Source: Liminaster sp045576355
Lineage (GTDB): Bacteria; Bacteroidota; Bacteroidia; Bacteroidales; UBA3663
Length of the DNA stretch: 58,474 nucleotides
Reading direction: 5' to 3'
NCBI GenBank assembly: GCA_045576355.1
Contig: JAZNGG010000057.1
Coordinates: 1-58,474 of the forward strand
Below, piece after piece: positions 50,573 to 58,474 of this stretch (its first letter is position 1; every line of letters begins with the position of its first letter). The notes beneath the pieces were generated by a model, which was given only the letters and a program-made list of their open reading frames with translations, made no database searches and was not told the DNA's origin. A program made the translations under genes and the position numbers.

Positions 50573-50776
50573 TGAATGTAATGATCGGTCTAAAACGAAG
50601 AGTATGATCTGAACCGATGCCGTTGGGCATTTGGATCAAGTGTTTTTACTTTCTGCCCGTGCAGTACACTTCTTGGGCGGATTATTTATTTTGTTAGGCT
50701 TAGATTGCAAATGGGTGTTAATAAATCGTAATTGATCCCCAATCGGTCATTAGGCCGCCCGGCCGTTTAAAAAAAG

Positions 50777-50810
50777 AAAAAGGATGCGCCGAATTGGACG
50801 TATCCTTTTT
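50777..50810. terminator. Terminator of the LacI gene
   Basis: AAAAAGGAT (50777-50785) with ATCCTTTTT (50802-50810), extended inward by G-T and CG pairs. A run on one side and T run on the other suit both strands. Confidence 0.8.
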
Positions 50811-50835
50811 ATCCTATCACATAAAGGTGAGATCT

Positions 50836-51870
50836 TTATTTGTTGAGCGCAGAAGCGCGTAGGATCAAGTCGTGCTGAACGATGAGGTTGGATGGCCGTT
50901 TGGAGGAGGGCTCTGTCCCCTCGTTTTTGACTCTGGAGAGAAGCATTTGAGCCGCTACGGCGCCCATGCGCTGCTGATGCAGATCGAAAGAGGAGAGGGG
51001 GGTGGAAAGGAAACTGTCAAACGGCTCGTTGGCGACACCGATGATCGCAATGTCCTGTGGGATCTTCAGCCCCTTACGTCTGAAAATATCCATGGCAGTA
51101 ATGGCAGAGAAATCACCTGCCGAGAAGATGCCATCGGGACGATTGGAGGATGTCAATATTTTTTGAGCCGCTTCCGAACCGGTCTCAAGTGTAATGCCAT
51201 TATAGAATACCCACTCTTCGTTATAGGTCAAACCGATGTCTGCCAATGCCTTACGATAGCCATTATATCGATCGGTATAGGAGCGTAATGCCATAGGTCC
51301 GGCAAAGTGTCCTATTTTAGTGCATCCGATTTTATATAATTGTACGACAGCGTCATAGCCGATCTGGAAGTTATCGTTGGCTACGGTGTCTGCTGTCTTT
51401 GAACTGGGTACACGGTCAAAAAAGACAAGGGGAATATTGTTCATCCGGCACTCCTCTTCATATTGCTGTTTTCCGGACTCCACAGAGAGAGAGATGGCGA
51501 GACCATCCACTTTTTTAGCGATCATAGCTCTTACAGCCTTTTGCTCCTCGATGAGAGATTCGTTGCTGGCTGCAATGATCACATTGAAATTCTGTTTTTG
51601 TGCAGTCTCCTGAAAAGAACTGATGGCTGAAGCGAAAAAGTTTCGATCGATACGAGGAACGATAATCCCCAATACATTGCCTCGTCCGGTCCGCAGATGA
51701 TGGGCAATAGGATTGGGCTGATAATTGAGCTCTTTGGCTAAGGCTTGCACTGCTTCACGCATCTTTTGGCTGATGCGAGGATTGTTTTGAAGTGCGCGAG
51801 AAACTGTGGAGGCTGTCGTGTTAAGTCTTGTAGCCAGATCGTAGATGGTAACTTTGTTTTTATCAACCAT
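50836..51870 (-). CDS. LacI-family transcriptional regulator
   Basis: 344 residues. The N-terminal helix-turn-helix (IYDLATRLNTTASTVSRALQ) and hinge (YQPNPIAHHLRTGRGNVLGI) are followed by a periplasmic-binding-like sugar sensor domain with FFDRVPS, GIFSAGDFSAITAMDIFRRKGLKIP and SSFDLHQQRMG. It would bind a sugar or uronate and regulate carbohydrate genes. No sugar genes sit next to it, but the window is rich in pectin genes, so a uronate ligand is possible (inference). Own promoter and terminator. Confidence 0.95.
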   Translation of the reverse strand: MVDKNKVTIYDLATRLNTTASTVSRALQNNPRISQKMREAVQALAKELNYQPNPIAHHLRTGRGNVLGIIVPRIDRNFFASAISSFQETAQKQNFNVIIAASNESLIEEQKAVRAMIAKKVDGLAISLSVESGKQQYEEECRMNNIPLVFFDRVPSSKTADTVANDNFQIGYDAVVQLYKIGCTKIGHFAGPMALRSYTDRYNGYRKALADIGLTYNEEWVFYNGITLETGSEAAQKILTSSNRPDGIFSAGDFSAITAMDIFRRKGLKIPQDIAIIGVANEPFDSFLSTPLSSFDLHQQRMGAVAAQMLLSRVKNEGTEPSSKRPSNLIVQHDLILRASALNK

Positions 51871-51919
51871 ACCGGAGTTTGTGTCTTCTTGATTTATATT
51901 TCTATTATTTAATGTGTTG

Positions 51920-51950
51920 CAAATATAATTAAAAAAAGTGAATAAGCAAA
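51920..51950 (-). promoter_or_regulatory. Promoter of the LacI gene
   Basis: Minus strand: TTTG (51947-51950), 19 bases, TATATTTG (51920-51927), both perfect. Leader about 43 bases. Confidence 0.7.
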
Positions 51951-51974
51951 TCTTTATGCAAAATAGTTACAATA

Positions 51975-52003
51975 AATGCCCATTTTATTGGTAAATGGGC
52001 ATT
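51975..52003 (-). terminator. Terminator of the Sel1 gene
   Basis: AATGCCCATTT (51975-51985) and AAATGGGCATT (51993-52003) pair perfectly over a 7-base loop, just downstream of the Sel1 gene and upstream of the LacI promoter. Confidence 0.75.
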
Positions 52004-52073
52004 AAATGTGTCTAAGAATGTCATAACTTGGAAGGAGACGACCGGATAGGTTATCTGTTTTTATAGGAGTATG

Positions 52074-52823
52074 TTATGATTCGATGATTTTAAGTCTTCT
52101 TGATGCAGGTTTGAATCCTCGTTTGGCCGATCTTTTATACCACATTATTGCCTCTTTCAGGTTAGGCTTGGTGCCGAGACCCAGTTCATACATTTCGCCC
52201 AATCGATATTCTGCCAGCGGACTATTTCTTTGTGCTGCTTTATGATACCAATATAAGGCTCTGCTGTGACTTTTTTCGCATCCTAATCCTTTATTATACA
52301 TATAGGCGATCTCATTTTTAGCACTGACTTCGCCGTTGTCTGCTGCTCTTAAAGTCCAATAGAAATATTTATCGATGTCTCTTTTTATCGGAGTACAGTC
52401 TCCTCGGTAGATCTCAGAGAGCATCGACATGCAGTAGATGGAGTTGATGACGTTAGCTCCTTCTTCTAAGACTTTAATCCCTTTTTGGAGGATGGCATCC
52501 TCTTCGAATTTTGTAAGAAGTGTTTGCCCTAATAGGATATAAGCTGCCTCGATGCGAGAGGACATGGCTACTTGCAGCCAGTTTAATCCTTCTCCAAAAT
52601 TGATTTCCGTCCCTTCTCCTTTGAAAATCATATAACCGACAGCATATTGAGATAGAGGATGTCCTTTACTTGCTGCATGTAAAAAGAGTTTATAGGCATT
52701 TTGCCATTCTTGGTTTTTGTAATGTTGTAATCCGTTTTTATAGATCTTATCTAATTCCGGATCGTAAGCAGAGGCTTCTTTATGCTCTCGCTTTTCGAGG
52801 TTGTTGTTAGTACTGATAAACAT
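52074..52823 (-). CDS. Sel1-repeat (TPR-like) protein
   Basis: 249 residues. After about 30 residues, several Sel1-like repeats follow, each a helix pair with the pattern A-x-x-x-x-(L/Y)-G-x-(M/K)-(Y/F): YAVGYMIFKGEGTEINF, NEIAYMYNKGLGCEKSHSRAL, YRLGEMYELGLGTKPNLKEAI and WYKRSAKRG. Such solenoids are scaffolds for protein contacts. No signal peptide, so cytosolic. Partner unknown. It has its own promoter and terminator; no neighbour gives a hint. Confidence 0.9.
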   Translation of the reverse strand: MFISTNNNLEKREHKEASAYDPELDKIYKNGLQHYKNQEWQNAYKLFLHAASKGHPLSQYAVGYMIFKGEGTEINFGEGLNWLQVAMSSRIEAAYILLGQTLLTKFEEDAILQKGIKVLEEGANVINSIYCMSMLSEIYRGDCTPIKRDIDKYFYWTLRAADNGEVSAKNEIAYMYNKGLGCEKSHSRALYWYHKAAQRNSPLAEYRLGEMYELGLGTKPNLKEAIMWYKRSAKRGFKPASRRLKIIES

Positions 52824-52847
52824 ATATAGATTTTTTTATAGAATATG

Positions 52848-52878
52848 CAAATGTAATCATTTTGACAGTATTGTGCAA
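52848..52878 (-). promoter_or_regulatory. Promoter of the Sel1 gene
   Basis: Minus strand: TTG (52876-52878), 20 bases, TACATTTG (52848-52855), perfect -7. Confidence 0.7.
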
Positions 52879-53261
52879 CTTAAATCTTTGAAACTATAAA
52901 AATTGCATTGTCTTATCTGTCTGATGGTTTATTGGTTTGCTGATGTTTATGAATGTCTTCTCCTATTTGGGTTGGGAAAAATGGTTGATTTTTACTTTGC
53001 TTTTATGCTGTTTGGGGTAAAATATTCCAAAACTCTTTTACCGATTTTTAAAGAGTTGTTGGCCGCAACTTATTTTAGGGAGCTGAAGCCAACATTGTCA
53101 TCTTTTATCGGTGGATGTACTATTAAAACATTTATGTGCATAAAAAGTTTTATTGCATATGAAATTTTTTTTTGAAGATGCGCAATTATACCTCAATCGG
53201 TCTAATGACCGATCTGACATTATTCATCTTTTTACCTATTTATATATATTATAATCTATAA
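52879..53261. other. Long AT-rich gap, no convincing gene
   Basis: About 380 bases between the Sel1 promoter and the terminator of the ligase gene. A 90-codon frame (52903-53175, TTG start) shows no family likeness. A perfect dyad ATCGGTC-TAAT-GACCGAT lies at 53196-53213. Confidence 0.5.
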
Positions 53262-53299
53262 AAATACTGCGCCCGAAAACTAATTCGGACGCAGTATTT
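53262..53299 (-). terminator. Terminator of the acyl ligase gene
   Basis: AAATACTGCG pairs with CGCAGTATTT, continued by CCGAA with TTCGG across a one-base mismatch, over a 6-base loop. Confidence 0.8.
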
Positions 53300-53321
53300 A
53301 TGGTTTATATTTCGTGAAAAA

Positions 53322-54971
53322 TTATGAATACAAGAAACGCTTGATAGACTTCTTCGGAGTCTTTTCAAATTCGTTGTCCTGTAACTCAAAGCCGCTTAGT
53401 TGTGAGTAAGTCGGCAGCGAGCTGTTGAGCTGCTTTCTTTCCTTCTCGATCACTTCTAAGATTTGCTCTTTGCTTTCCAACCCATCCTTGCGTGCGGCAT
53501 CATAGTCAGGGTAAATAAGAGCTATGAGTTTGGTGTTACGCTGTACTACGACAGACTCGATAACATAAGGAAGAGAAGTGATTGCGTCTTCGATCTCCTC
53601 CGGATAGATATTCTGTCCGCTGGGACCCAAGAGCATGTTTTTGATACGTCCCTTGATAAATACGTTACCGTCAGCATCGATCACACCCATGTCTCCGGTG
53701 TGAAGCCAACCCTCATCATCGATCGCTTGCTTGGTAGCCTCCGGATTTTTGTAGTATCCCAACATCACGTTGGCACCTCTGGCTACGATCTCGCCGGGAA
53801 CACGTTGCGGATCGCTACTCAAAACTTTTACTTCCATGCGAGGTGCTGCCTCTCCACAGCTCTGAGCAGCAAATTCTTTGTAGTCGCGATAGCAGATGAT
53901 CGGAGCACACTCTGTCATGCCATAACCTACGGTGAAGGGGAATTTAATCTCTTTCAAAACTTTTTCTACGTCATGGCTGAATGCGGCACCTCCGACGATC
54001 GCTTCATAGAAATTGCCACCGAGGGTGTTATAGAGTTTTGTGCGGATCTTGTTATTGATGATGTTTTTGATGCCTGGGATGCTCCGGAGTATCTTCATGT
54101 GTGGTTTGTTGATCACAGGAAGTACACCGCGGCGGATGATTTTCTCCAGGATGAGCGGCACTGCTACGATCAGGTTGGGCTTGACCTCATGCATTGCCTT
54201 AAGAATGGTGGCGGGAGCCAACTGGCGGAGGAAGTGGATGTGGAATCCTACGCAGAACTCATAAAGGAATTCAAATGCCATGCCATACATGTGCGCCATC
54301 GGCAACATAGAGACGATGTTCATGCCGGGACCCATCATGGCGAGAGCTTCATCGGCAAATGCCATATTGCTCCAGATGGCACGAGCCGGGATCATCACAC
54401 CTTTGGATGCTGCTGTCGTACCGCTGGTGTAATTGATGAGGGTCAATTCATCATCCTCATGTTCATAATAATGTACGTCAGATGGTTTGTATCCCTCCGG
54501 ATATGCTTCTGCAAATGCTTGCTCCAAATTGTTCCAAGCTGCAGTGATCTTATCGTTTTTAGAAGATACTAATTCGTAGTTGTCGATTCGGATGATAGCC
54601 TCAAGCTGGGGCATTTTGTCGTGTGATATCTGTTGCCAAAGATTGTCGGCTACGAAGAATAGACGGCTTTCAGAGTGATTAACAAGCCAATGTATGTTGT
54701 CCGGGGTGAACTCATGTAATAGAGGAACAGCTACTGCACCATAGGTAATGGTGGCAAGAAACGCGATACCCCAGCGAGCGGAGTTCTTTCCGCAAAGGGC
54801 GATTTTGTCACCGGGCACGATGCCGGCATTCTTATAGAATGTGTGGAATCGGGCAATTTGGGTAGCTACTTCTGCATAAGTAAATGATTCATCACCAAAA
54901 TCTGAAAGGGAGGGATGACTCCAATAAGTCGTAACAGATTTTTCAAAATAGGCTTTAAGTGTAGGCTCCAT
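53322..54971 (-). CDS. AMP-forming long-chain fatty acid CoA ligase-like protein
   Basis: 549 residues. The adenylate-forming core motif LINYTSGTTAASKGVM is at about 174-189, then IVGGAAFSHDVEKVL, VGYGMTECAPIICY, and the C-terminal domain hinge LHTGDMGVIDADGNVFIKGRIKN with GPSGQNIYPEEIE; the last lysine region KTPKKSIKRFLYS fits the catalytic lysine. It activates a fatty acid (or related acid) with ATP and passes it to CoA or ACP. Single gene with its own promoter and terminator. Whether it uses exogenous fatty acids is not visible. Confidence 0.93.
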   Translation of the reverse strand: MEPTLKAYFEKSVTTYWSHPSLSDFGDESFTYAEVATQIARFHTFYKNAGIVPGDKIALCGKNSARWGIAFLATITYGAVAVPLLHEFTPDNIHWLVNHSESRLFFVADNLWQQISHDKMPQLEAIIRIDNYELVSSKNDKITAAWNNLEQAFAEAYPEGYKPSDVHYYEHEDDELTLINYTSGTTAASKGVMIPARAIWSNMAFADEALAMMGPGMNIVSMLPMAHMYGMAFEFLYEFCVGFHIHFLRQLAPATILKAMHEVKPNLIVAVPLILEKIIRRGVLPVINKPHMKILRSIPGIKNIINNKIRTKLYNTLGGNFYEAIVGGAAFSHDVEKVLKEIKFPFTVGYGMTECAPIICYRDYKEFAAQSCGEAAPRMEVKVLSSDPQRVPGEIVARGANVMLGYYKNPEATKQAIDDEGWLHTGDMGVIDADGNVFIKGRIKNMLLGPSGQNIYPEEIEDAITSLPYVIESVVVQRNTKLIALIYPDYDAARKDGLESKEQILEVIEKERKQLNSSLPTYSQLSGFELQDNEFEKTPKKSIKRFLYS

Positions 54972-55053
54972 AGAGAACGGTTTGGCTTTAAGTCTTAATT
55001 TGTGTTAATTTGTTTTTGTTGTTCCTGAGAAATTATTTTTCTCAAACTGAGTG

Positions 55054-55061
55054 CAAAGGTA
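55054..55061 (-). promoter_or_regulatory. -7 element of the acyl ligase gene
   Basis: Minus-strand TACCTTTG, perfect, 83 bases before the ATG at 54971. Confidence 0.6.
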
Positions 55062-55131
55062 ACAAATCTTATTCACATATAAGTGTTTTTGTGCAAAAAA
55101 ATGGTGATAATAACACATTTTACCCCTATAA

Positions 55132-55164
55132 TTGTGCAAGAATATCAAATTTAGATTACCTTTG
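55132..55164 (+). promoter_or_regulatory. Promoter of aspS
   Basis: TTG (55132-55134), 22 bases, TACCTTTG (55157-55164). Leader about 100 bases to ATG 55270. Confidence 0.65.
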
Positions 55165-55269
55165 CATAATTAAAATTACCCAAATTATACTCTTTTTTGA
55201 GAATTGAGGGAATTTGCCCTGTTTTTAGGATAATTTTACTTTTGAAACAAAAACATATACTATAAACCG

Positions 55270-57030
55270 ATGTTCAGAACAAAAAACAATGGCGAACTTC
55301 GTCTCAGTAATGTGGGAGAAGTTGTGACACTTGCCGGCTGGGTACAGCGTGTTAGAAAAATGGGAGGTATGACCTTTGTTGATCTGCGTGATCGCTATGG
55401 CGTAACTCAATTGGTCTTTAATCAGGAGAAAGATGCTGCGCTGTGTGAGGAGGCTAATCATCTTGGTAGAGAATTTGTAATTCAGGTGATCGGATCCGTG
55501 TCGGAGCGCGAAAGTAAGAATACGAATATTCCTACGGGCGAGATAGAAATTATCGTGACCGAATTGAAGGTTCTTAATCGTGCCGAGGTACCACCGTTTA
55601 CCATCGAGGACAAGACTGATGGTGGTGATGACTTGCGCATGACTTACAGATATCTTGATCTCCGCCGTCCGTGTGTGCGTCGTAATTTGGAGTTGCGTCA
55701 TAAGTTGGCTTTTGAGGTGCGTCGCTATCTCGATGCACAGGACTTTTTGGAGGTGGAAACTCCATTTTTGATCAAATCTACTCCGGAGGGTGCTCGTGAC
55801 TTCGTGGTTCCATCTCGTATGAATCCCGGACAATTTTATGCCCTTCCACAGAGCCCGCAGCAGTTCAAACAGTTGCTGATGGTAGCCGGTTTTGATCGTT
55901 ATTTCCAGATTGTGAAGTGTTTCCGTGATGAGGATTTGCGTGCAGATCGTCAGCCGGAGTTTACTCAGATCGACTGTGAAATGTCGTTTTGTGAACAGGA
56001 AGATGTTATCCAGATGTTTGAAGGACTGATCAAGTATTTGTTCAAGACTTGTAAAGGGATCGAGATGACAGAAGATTTCCAGCGTATGACTTGGGCTGAT
56101 GCCATGAAGTATTATGGTTCGGACAAGCCTGATTTGCGTTTCGGGATGACGTTTGTCGAATTGAAAGATTTGATTCCCGGTGGACAGTTTGCTGTTTTTG
56201 ATGATGCTCCCTATGTGGCAGGTATCTGTGCTGAGGGATGTGCGTCATACACTCGCAAACAGATTGATCAGTTGACAGACTTTGTGAAGCGCAGCCAGAT
56301 TGGTGCCAAAGGTTTGATTTGGATTAAGATTGATGAAACCGGAGCCGTTAAGTCTTCGGTGGATAAATTCTATTCCCCCGAGGTGATTGCTACATGGATA
56401 GAGCGTTTTGGTGCCAAATCTGGAGATTTGATGCTTATCCTTTGTGGTGAGATACGCAAGACACAGAAGCAACTTTGCGCTTTACGTCTGGAGATGGGCG
56501 AGCGTTTGGGATTGATGGACAAGTCTCGTTTTGTTCCGCTTTGGGTGATCGACTTCCCGTTGTTTGAGTGGGATGAGGAGACTCAGCGTTTTTATGCCAC
56601 ACATCATCCCTTTACGATGCCTAATCCCGATGATATTCCGTTGCTTGATACTGATCCGGGCAAGGTGCGTGCGTGGGCTTATGACTGCGTGATCAATGGT
56701 GTCGAATTGGGTGGCGGTTCGGTTCGTATCTACGATAGCCAGTTGCAGGAGCGTATGTTCTCCATGCTTGGCTTTACCCCGGAAAAGGCGATGGCTCAGT
56801 TCGGTTGTTTGATCAATGCGTTTAAGTATGGAGCACCTCCGCATGCCGGTTTGGCATTCGGTTTGGATCGCATCGTGAGCATGTTTGCAGAGTTGGATTC
56901 TATCCGTGATTGTATCGCATTCCCGAAAAACAACTCCGGTCGCGACATGATGATGGATTCTCCGACAACGATTGATCCGGCACAGTTAGAGGAACTTAAC
57001 TTGCGTTTGGATTTAAAAGAAAATGAATAA
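55270..57030 (+). CDS. aspS: Aspartate--tRNA ligase
   Basis: 586 residues, the bacterial type with GAD insertion. The N-terminal OB anticodon domain (VTLAGWVQRVRKMGGMTFVDLRD) is followed by class II motif 2 (KCFRDEDLRADRQPEFTQID), the GAD-like insert (about 280-410), and motif 3 near the C-terminus (GLAFGLDRIVSMF). It charges tRNA-Asp; whether it also charges tRNA-Asn cannot be told from this window. Its stop is six bases before the GH105 gene, so they are probably one transcript. Confidence 0.97.
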   Translation: MFRTKNNGELRLSNVGEVVTLAGWVQRVRKMGGMTFVDLRDRYGVTQLVFNQEKDAALCEEANHLGREFVIQVIGSVSERESKNTNIPTGEIEIIVTELKVLNRAEVPPFTIEDKTDGGDDLRMTYRYLDLRRPCVRRNLELRHKLAFEVRRYLDAQDFLEVETPFLIKSTPEGARDFVVPSRMNPGQFYALPQSPQQFKQLLMVAGFDRYFQIVKCFRDEDLRADRQPEFTQIDCEMSFCEQEDVIQMFEGLIKYLFKTCKGIEMTEDFQRMTWADAMKYYGSDKPDLRFGMTFVELKDLIPGGQFAVFDDAPYVAGICAEGCASYTRKQIDQLTDFVKRSQIGAKGLIWIKIDETGAVKSSVDKFYSPEVIATWIERFGAKSGDLMLILCGEIRKTQKQLCALRLEMGERLGLMDKSRFVPLWVIDFPLFEWDEETQRFYATHHPFTMPNPDDIPLLDTDPGKVRAWAYDCVINGVELGGGSVRIYDSQLQERMFSMLGFTPEKAMAQFGCLINAFKYGAPPHAGLAFGLDRIVSMFAELDSIRDCIAFPKNNSGRDMMMDSPTTIDPAQLEELNLRLDLKENE

Positions 57031-57036
57031 CCGATT

Positions 57037-58272
57037 ATGAGACGACTGCTATTGACTCTCATCGGCTGTTGTGCCTGGATGGTCTATGCGCAGCTACCGG
57101 CTCCTATCAAGGATCCGGCAGTTATGGCGCAGCGCTTTGCTGATAGCGAAATGACCCGATTCCCGGAGGCTTATCAGCTCGATCATGGCAAGCGCTATTT
57201 CTTTGGCTATGCCCAGGGTGTCGGCTGCTGTGCCATGTTGCAGATGTGGCATAATACCGGCGAACGGAGATATTATGATTATGTGGCGCGTTGGGTGGAT
57301 GCCTTAGTGACACAGGATGGTGGTATCCATAAATATCAGATGGAGACCTACAATCTGGATTTTATCAATTCAGGTAAGACTCTTTTCGATCTTTATGCCG
57401 AAGCTCGCAAACATGAAACTGCATTGGGCTTGAAAGAGACAGCCACGACACCACTCTCTTCGTCTCGTTATAAGAAGGCGATGGATCTGCTGATCAAACA
57501 ATTGAAAAATCAGCCTCGTACTCATGATGGTGGATTTTGGCATAAGTTGATCTATCAGCATCAAATGTGGTTGGATGGTATATATATGGCATCTCCCTAT
57601 ATGGCACAATATGGCGCGACATTTGACAAACCGGAGTGGCAACAGCAGGCATTGCACCAAATCATCACTTGTCACAAGCATACCTATGACCCCAAGACCG
57701 GATTATATCATCATGCTTGGGATGAAAGCGGAAATCAGCGCTGGGCAGATGCAGTGGGACATTCTCCTAATTTCTGGGGACGTTCTGTCGGCTGGTGGTT
57801 TATGGCGATGGTCGATGTGCTGGACTATATCCCGGCAGATATGGCAGGGCGTGATAGTGTGATAGCTTATGTGCAAGGTCTTGCCGCCTCTCTTCCCCGT
57901 TATCAGGTGGATGGGCTTTGGTATCAGGTGCTCGACTGCCCGAAGCGTGAAGGCAATTATCCGGAAGCTTCGGTGACTACACAGTTCCTTTATGCCTATG
58001 CCAAAGCAATCAATAAGGGTTATATTGATAAGAAATATCTGAAAGTTGCTCAAAAGGCTTATGAAGGCTTGCAGAAAACTCTTTTAAAGGAGAATGCTGA
58101 TGGGACACTCTCTCTGACCCGATGCTGTGCAGTCGGAGGATTGGGCGGTAATCCCTATCGTGACGGATCGTTCGAGTATTACATCGGAGAACGTATCCGC
58201 GAAAATGATGCTAAAGCGACAGGACCTTTTATTATGGGTTGTATCGAGTTGGCAAAAGCGATGAAGAAGTAA
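57037..58272 (+). CDS. GH105 unsaturated rhamnogalacturonyl/glucuronyl hydrolase
   Basis: 411 residues with a signal peptide (LLLTLIGCCAWMVYAQ). The (alpha/alpha)6 barrel signature is clear: GYAQGVGCCAMLQMW, MWLDGIYMASPYMAQYG with the catalytic aspartate (about 178), and HAWDESGNQRWADAVGHSPNFWGRSVGWW. It hydrolyses the unsaturated uronyl residue from lyase products of rhamnogalacturonan or pectin, releasing the sugar that KduI handles next. It lies six bases after aspS, an unexpected operon partner, and is followed by a strong terminator. Confidence 0.94.
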   Translation: MRRLLLTLIGCCAWMVYAQLPAPIKDPAVMAQRFADSEMTRFPEAYQLDHGKRYFFGYAQGVGCCAMLQMWHNTGERRYYDYVARWVDALVTQDGGIHKYQMETYNLDFINSGKTLFDLYAEARKHETALGLKETATTPLSSSRYKKAMDLLIKQLKNQPRTHDGGFWHKLIYQHQMWLDGIYMASPYMAQYGATFDKPEWQQQALHQIITCHKHTYDPKTGLYHHAWDESGNQRWADAVGHSPNFWGRSVGWWFMAMVDVLDYIPADMAGRDSVIAYVQGLAASLPRYQVDGLWYQVLDCPKREGNYPEASVTTQFLYAYAKAINKGYIDKKYLKVAQKAYEGLQKTLLKENADGTLSLTRCCAVGGLGGNPYRDGSFEYYIGERIRENDAKATGPFIMGCIELAKAMKK

Positions 58273-58292
58273 AACTTTAGGTGATAATACAT

Positions 58293-58326
58293 AAAAAGAG
58301 ACTATGCGCGTGCTTAGTCTCTTTTT
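58293..58326 (+). terminator. Terminator of aspS-GH105
   Basis: AAAAAGAGACTA (58293-58304) and TAGTCTCTTTTT (58315-58326) form a 12-bp stem with a 10-base loop, ending in a T run. Confidence 0.92.
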
Positions 58327-58364
58327 ATATTATATTATTACTGTCCGCTAAACATAGACATCCT

Positions 58365-58398
58365 CATCCCAACTCTTTGTAACATAGGAGTTGGGATG
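58365..58398. terminator. Second hairpin near the right edge
   Basis: CATCCCAACTC and GAGTTGGGATG (11 perfect pairs, 12-base loop), followed by TTTTATT. It may terminate the putative minus-strand gene at the edge, or both strands. Confidence 0.7.
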
Positions 58399-58434
58399 TT
58401 TTATTACTTGCGACAAGGCCCTACTTCAGTTTTC

Positions 58435-58474
58435 TTAGGTGTCTGGAGGCGATTCTGCCGCATCTTCAAGCATC
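58435..58474 (-). CDS. Possible C-terminal end of a minus-strand gene
   Basis: On the minus strand the frame MLEDAAESPPDT runs from the edge to a TAA at 58435-58437. The acidic, proline-containing end and the hairpin just beyond it suit a gene tail entering the window, but twelve codons prove nothing. Confidence 0.3.
   Translation of the reverse strand, partial: MLEDAAESPPDT

Noticed and set aside
52903..53175. 90-codon frame with hydrophobic content in the gap before the acyl ligase
   Set aside because: TTG start, no promoter or ribosome site of note, no family likeness, AT-rich background; not enough support.
53463..54572. 369-codon plus-strand frame antisense to the acyl ligase
   Set aside because: Shadow of the strongly conserved ligase frame; composition is typical of antisense translation.

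Overview
This 58 kb window is chromosomal DNA from a Bacteroidales bacterium, probably a gut- or rumen-type plant polysaccharide degrader near Prevotellaceae; no species can be named from sequence alone. The lineage call rests on a fused LpxC/FabZ enzyme, a BlaR1-like M56 peptidase carrying a TonB C-terminal domain, Omp28/DUF6029/DUF4861/DUF4956 families typical of Bacteroidetes, 'YD.(T)G(R/K)R' C-terminal tails like those of type IX secretion cargo, and many promoters of the Bacteroidetes type (TTTG/TTG about 19-22 bases upstream of TAnnTTTG).

Layout. 1-1.3 kb: two tandem paralogous secreted unknowns, the first cut by the window edge. 1.5-3.6 kb: BlaI-type repressor and M56/TonB sensor with two matching operator dyads. 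3.9-5.7 kb: secreted rhamnogalacturonan acetylesterase (-). 6.1-8.5 kb: ung (-), tRNA-Arg(CCG), rpsF-rpsR-rplI. 8.9-12.1 kb: xseA and a cytidylate-kinase-like gene (-), pyrF (+). 12.4-15.4 kb: kduI-kduD-DUF4861 operon (-). 15.6-18.9 kb: BspA-like LRR protein (+) and patatin/beta-barrel protein (-). 19.2-28.5 kb (-): a run from tlpA, DUF6029, Omp28-like, DUF456 and an ATP-grasp-like gene to lpxD-lpxC/fabZ-lpxA and a pRiA4b ORF-3-like gene. 28.7-30.2 kb: GH28 polygalacturonase (+). 30.4-34.2 kb (-): VTC-domain, DUF4956, DUF2490 and Cthe_2159-like carbohydrate-binding lipoprotein. 34.4-45.5 kb: AGCS symporter (-), GH35/DUF5597 glycosidase (+), S9 peptidase, Pif1/RecD-like helicase, M6 protease and aroB (-). 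45.8-50.1 kb (+): double-domain rhamnogalacturonan acetylesterase, acyl-ACP thioesterase, and a secreted unknown behind a long, highly structured leader. 50.8-58.3 kb: LacI regulator, Sel1 protein and AMP-forming acyl ligase (-), aspS and GH105 (+).

How they fit. Pectin and rhamnogalacturonan genes (two acetylesterase loci, GH28, GH105, possibly GH35-like, DUF4861, KduI/KduD, perhaps the LacI regulator) recur through the window, interleaved with housekeeping genes and without a SusC/SusD pair. They would deacetylate and cut the backbone, hydrolyse unsaturated disaccharides, and feed 5-keto-4-deoxyuronate to 2-keto-3-deoxygluconate. No transposase, prophage or CRISPR array was seen.

The less ordinary content is intergenic or of unknown function: a leader RNA at about 48.62-48.89 kb with a putative small upstream ORF, a pseudoknot and two mutually exclusive helices; two unrelated 22-bp-period tandem repeats (12.16-12.32 and 50.44-50.55 kb), the first related to a 20-bp-arm palindromic element at 37.84 kb; a degenerate repeat family (GGTTTAGGGGTTGAG-type blocks plus CTTCGTCCGCTATGGC-type blocks) at about a dozen gene borders; and the VTC/DUF4956/DUF2490/Cthe_2159 operon, the best candidate for an undescribed protein system.
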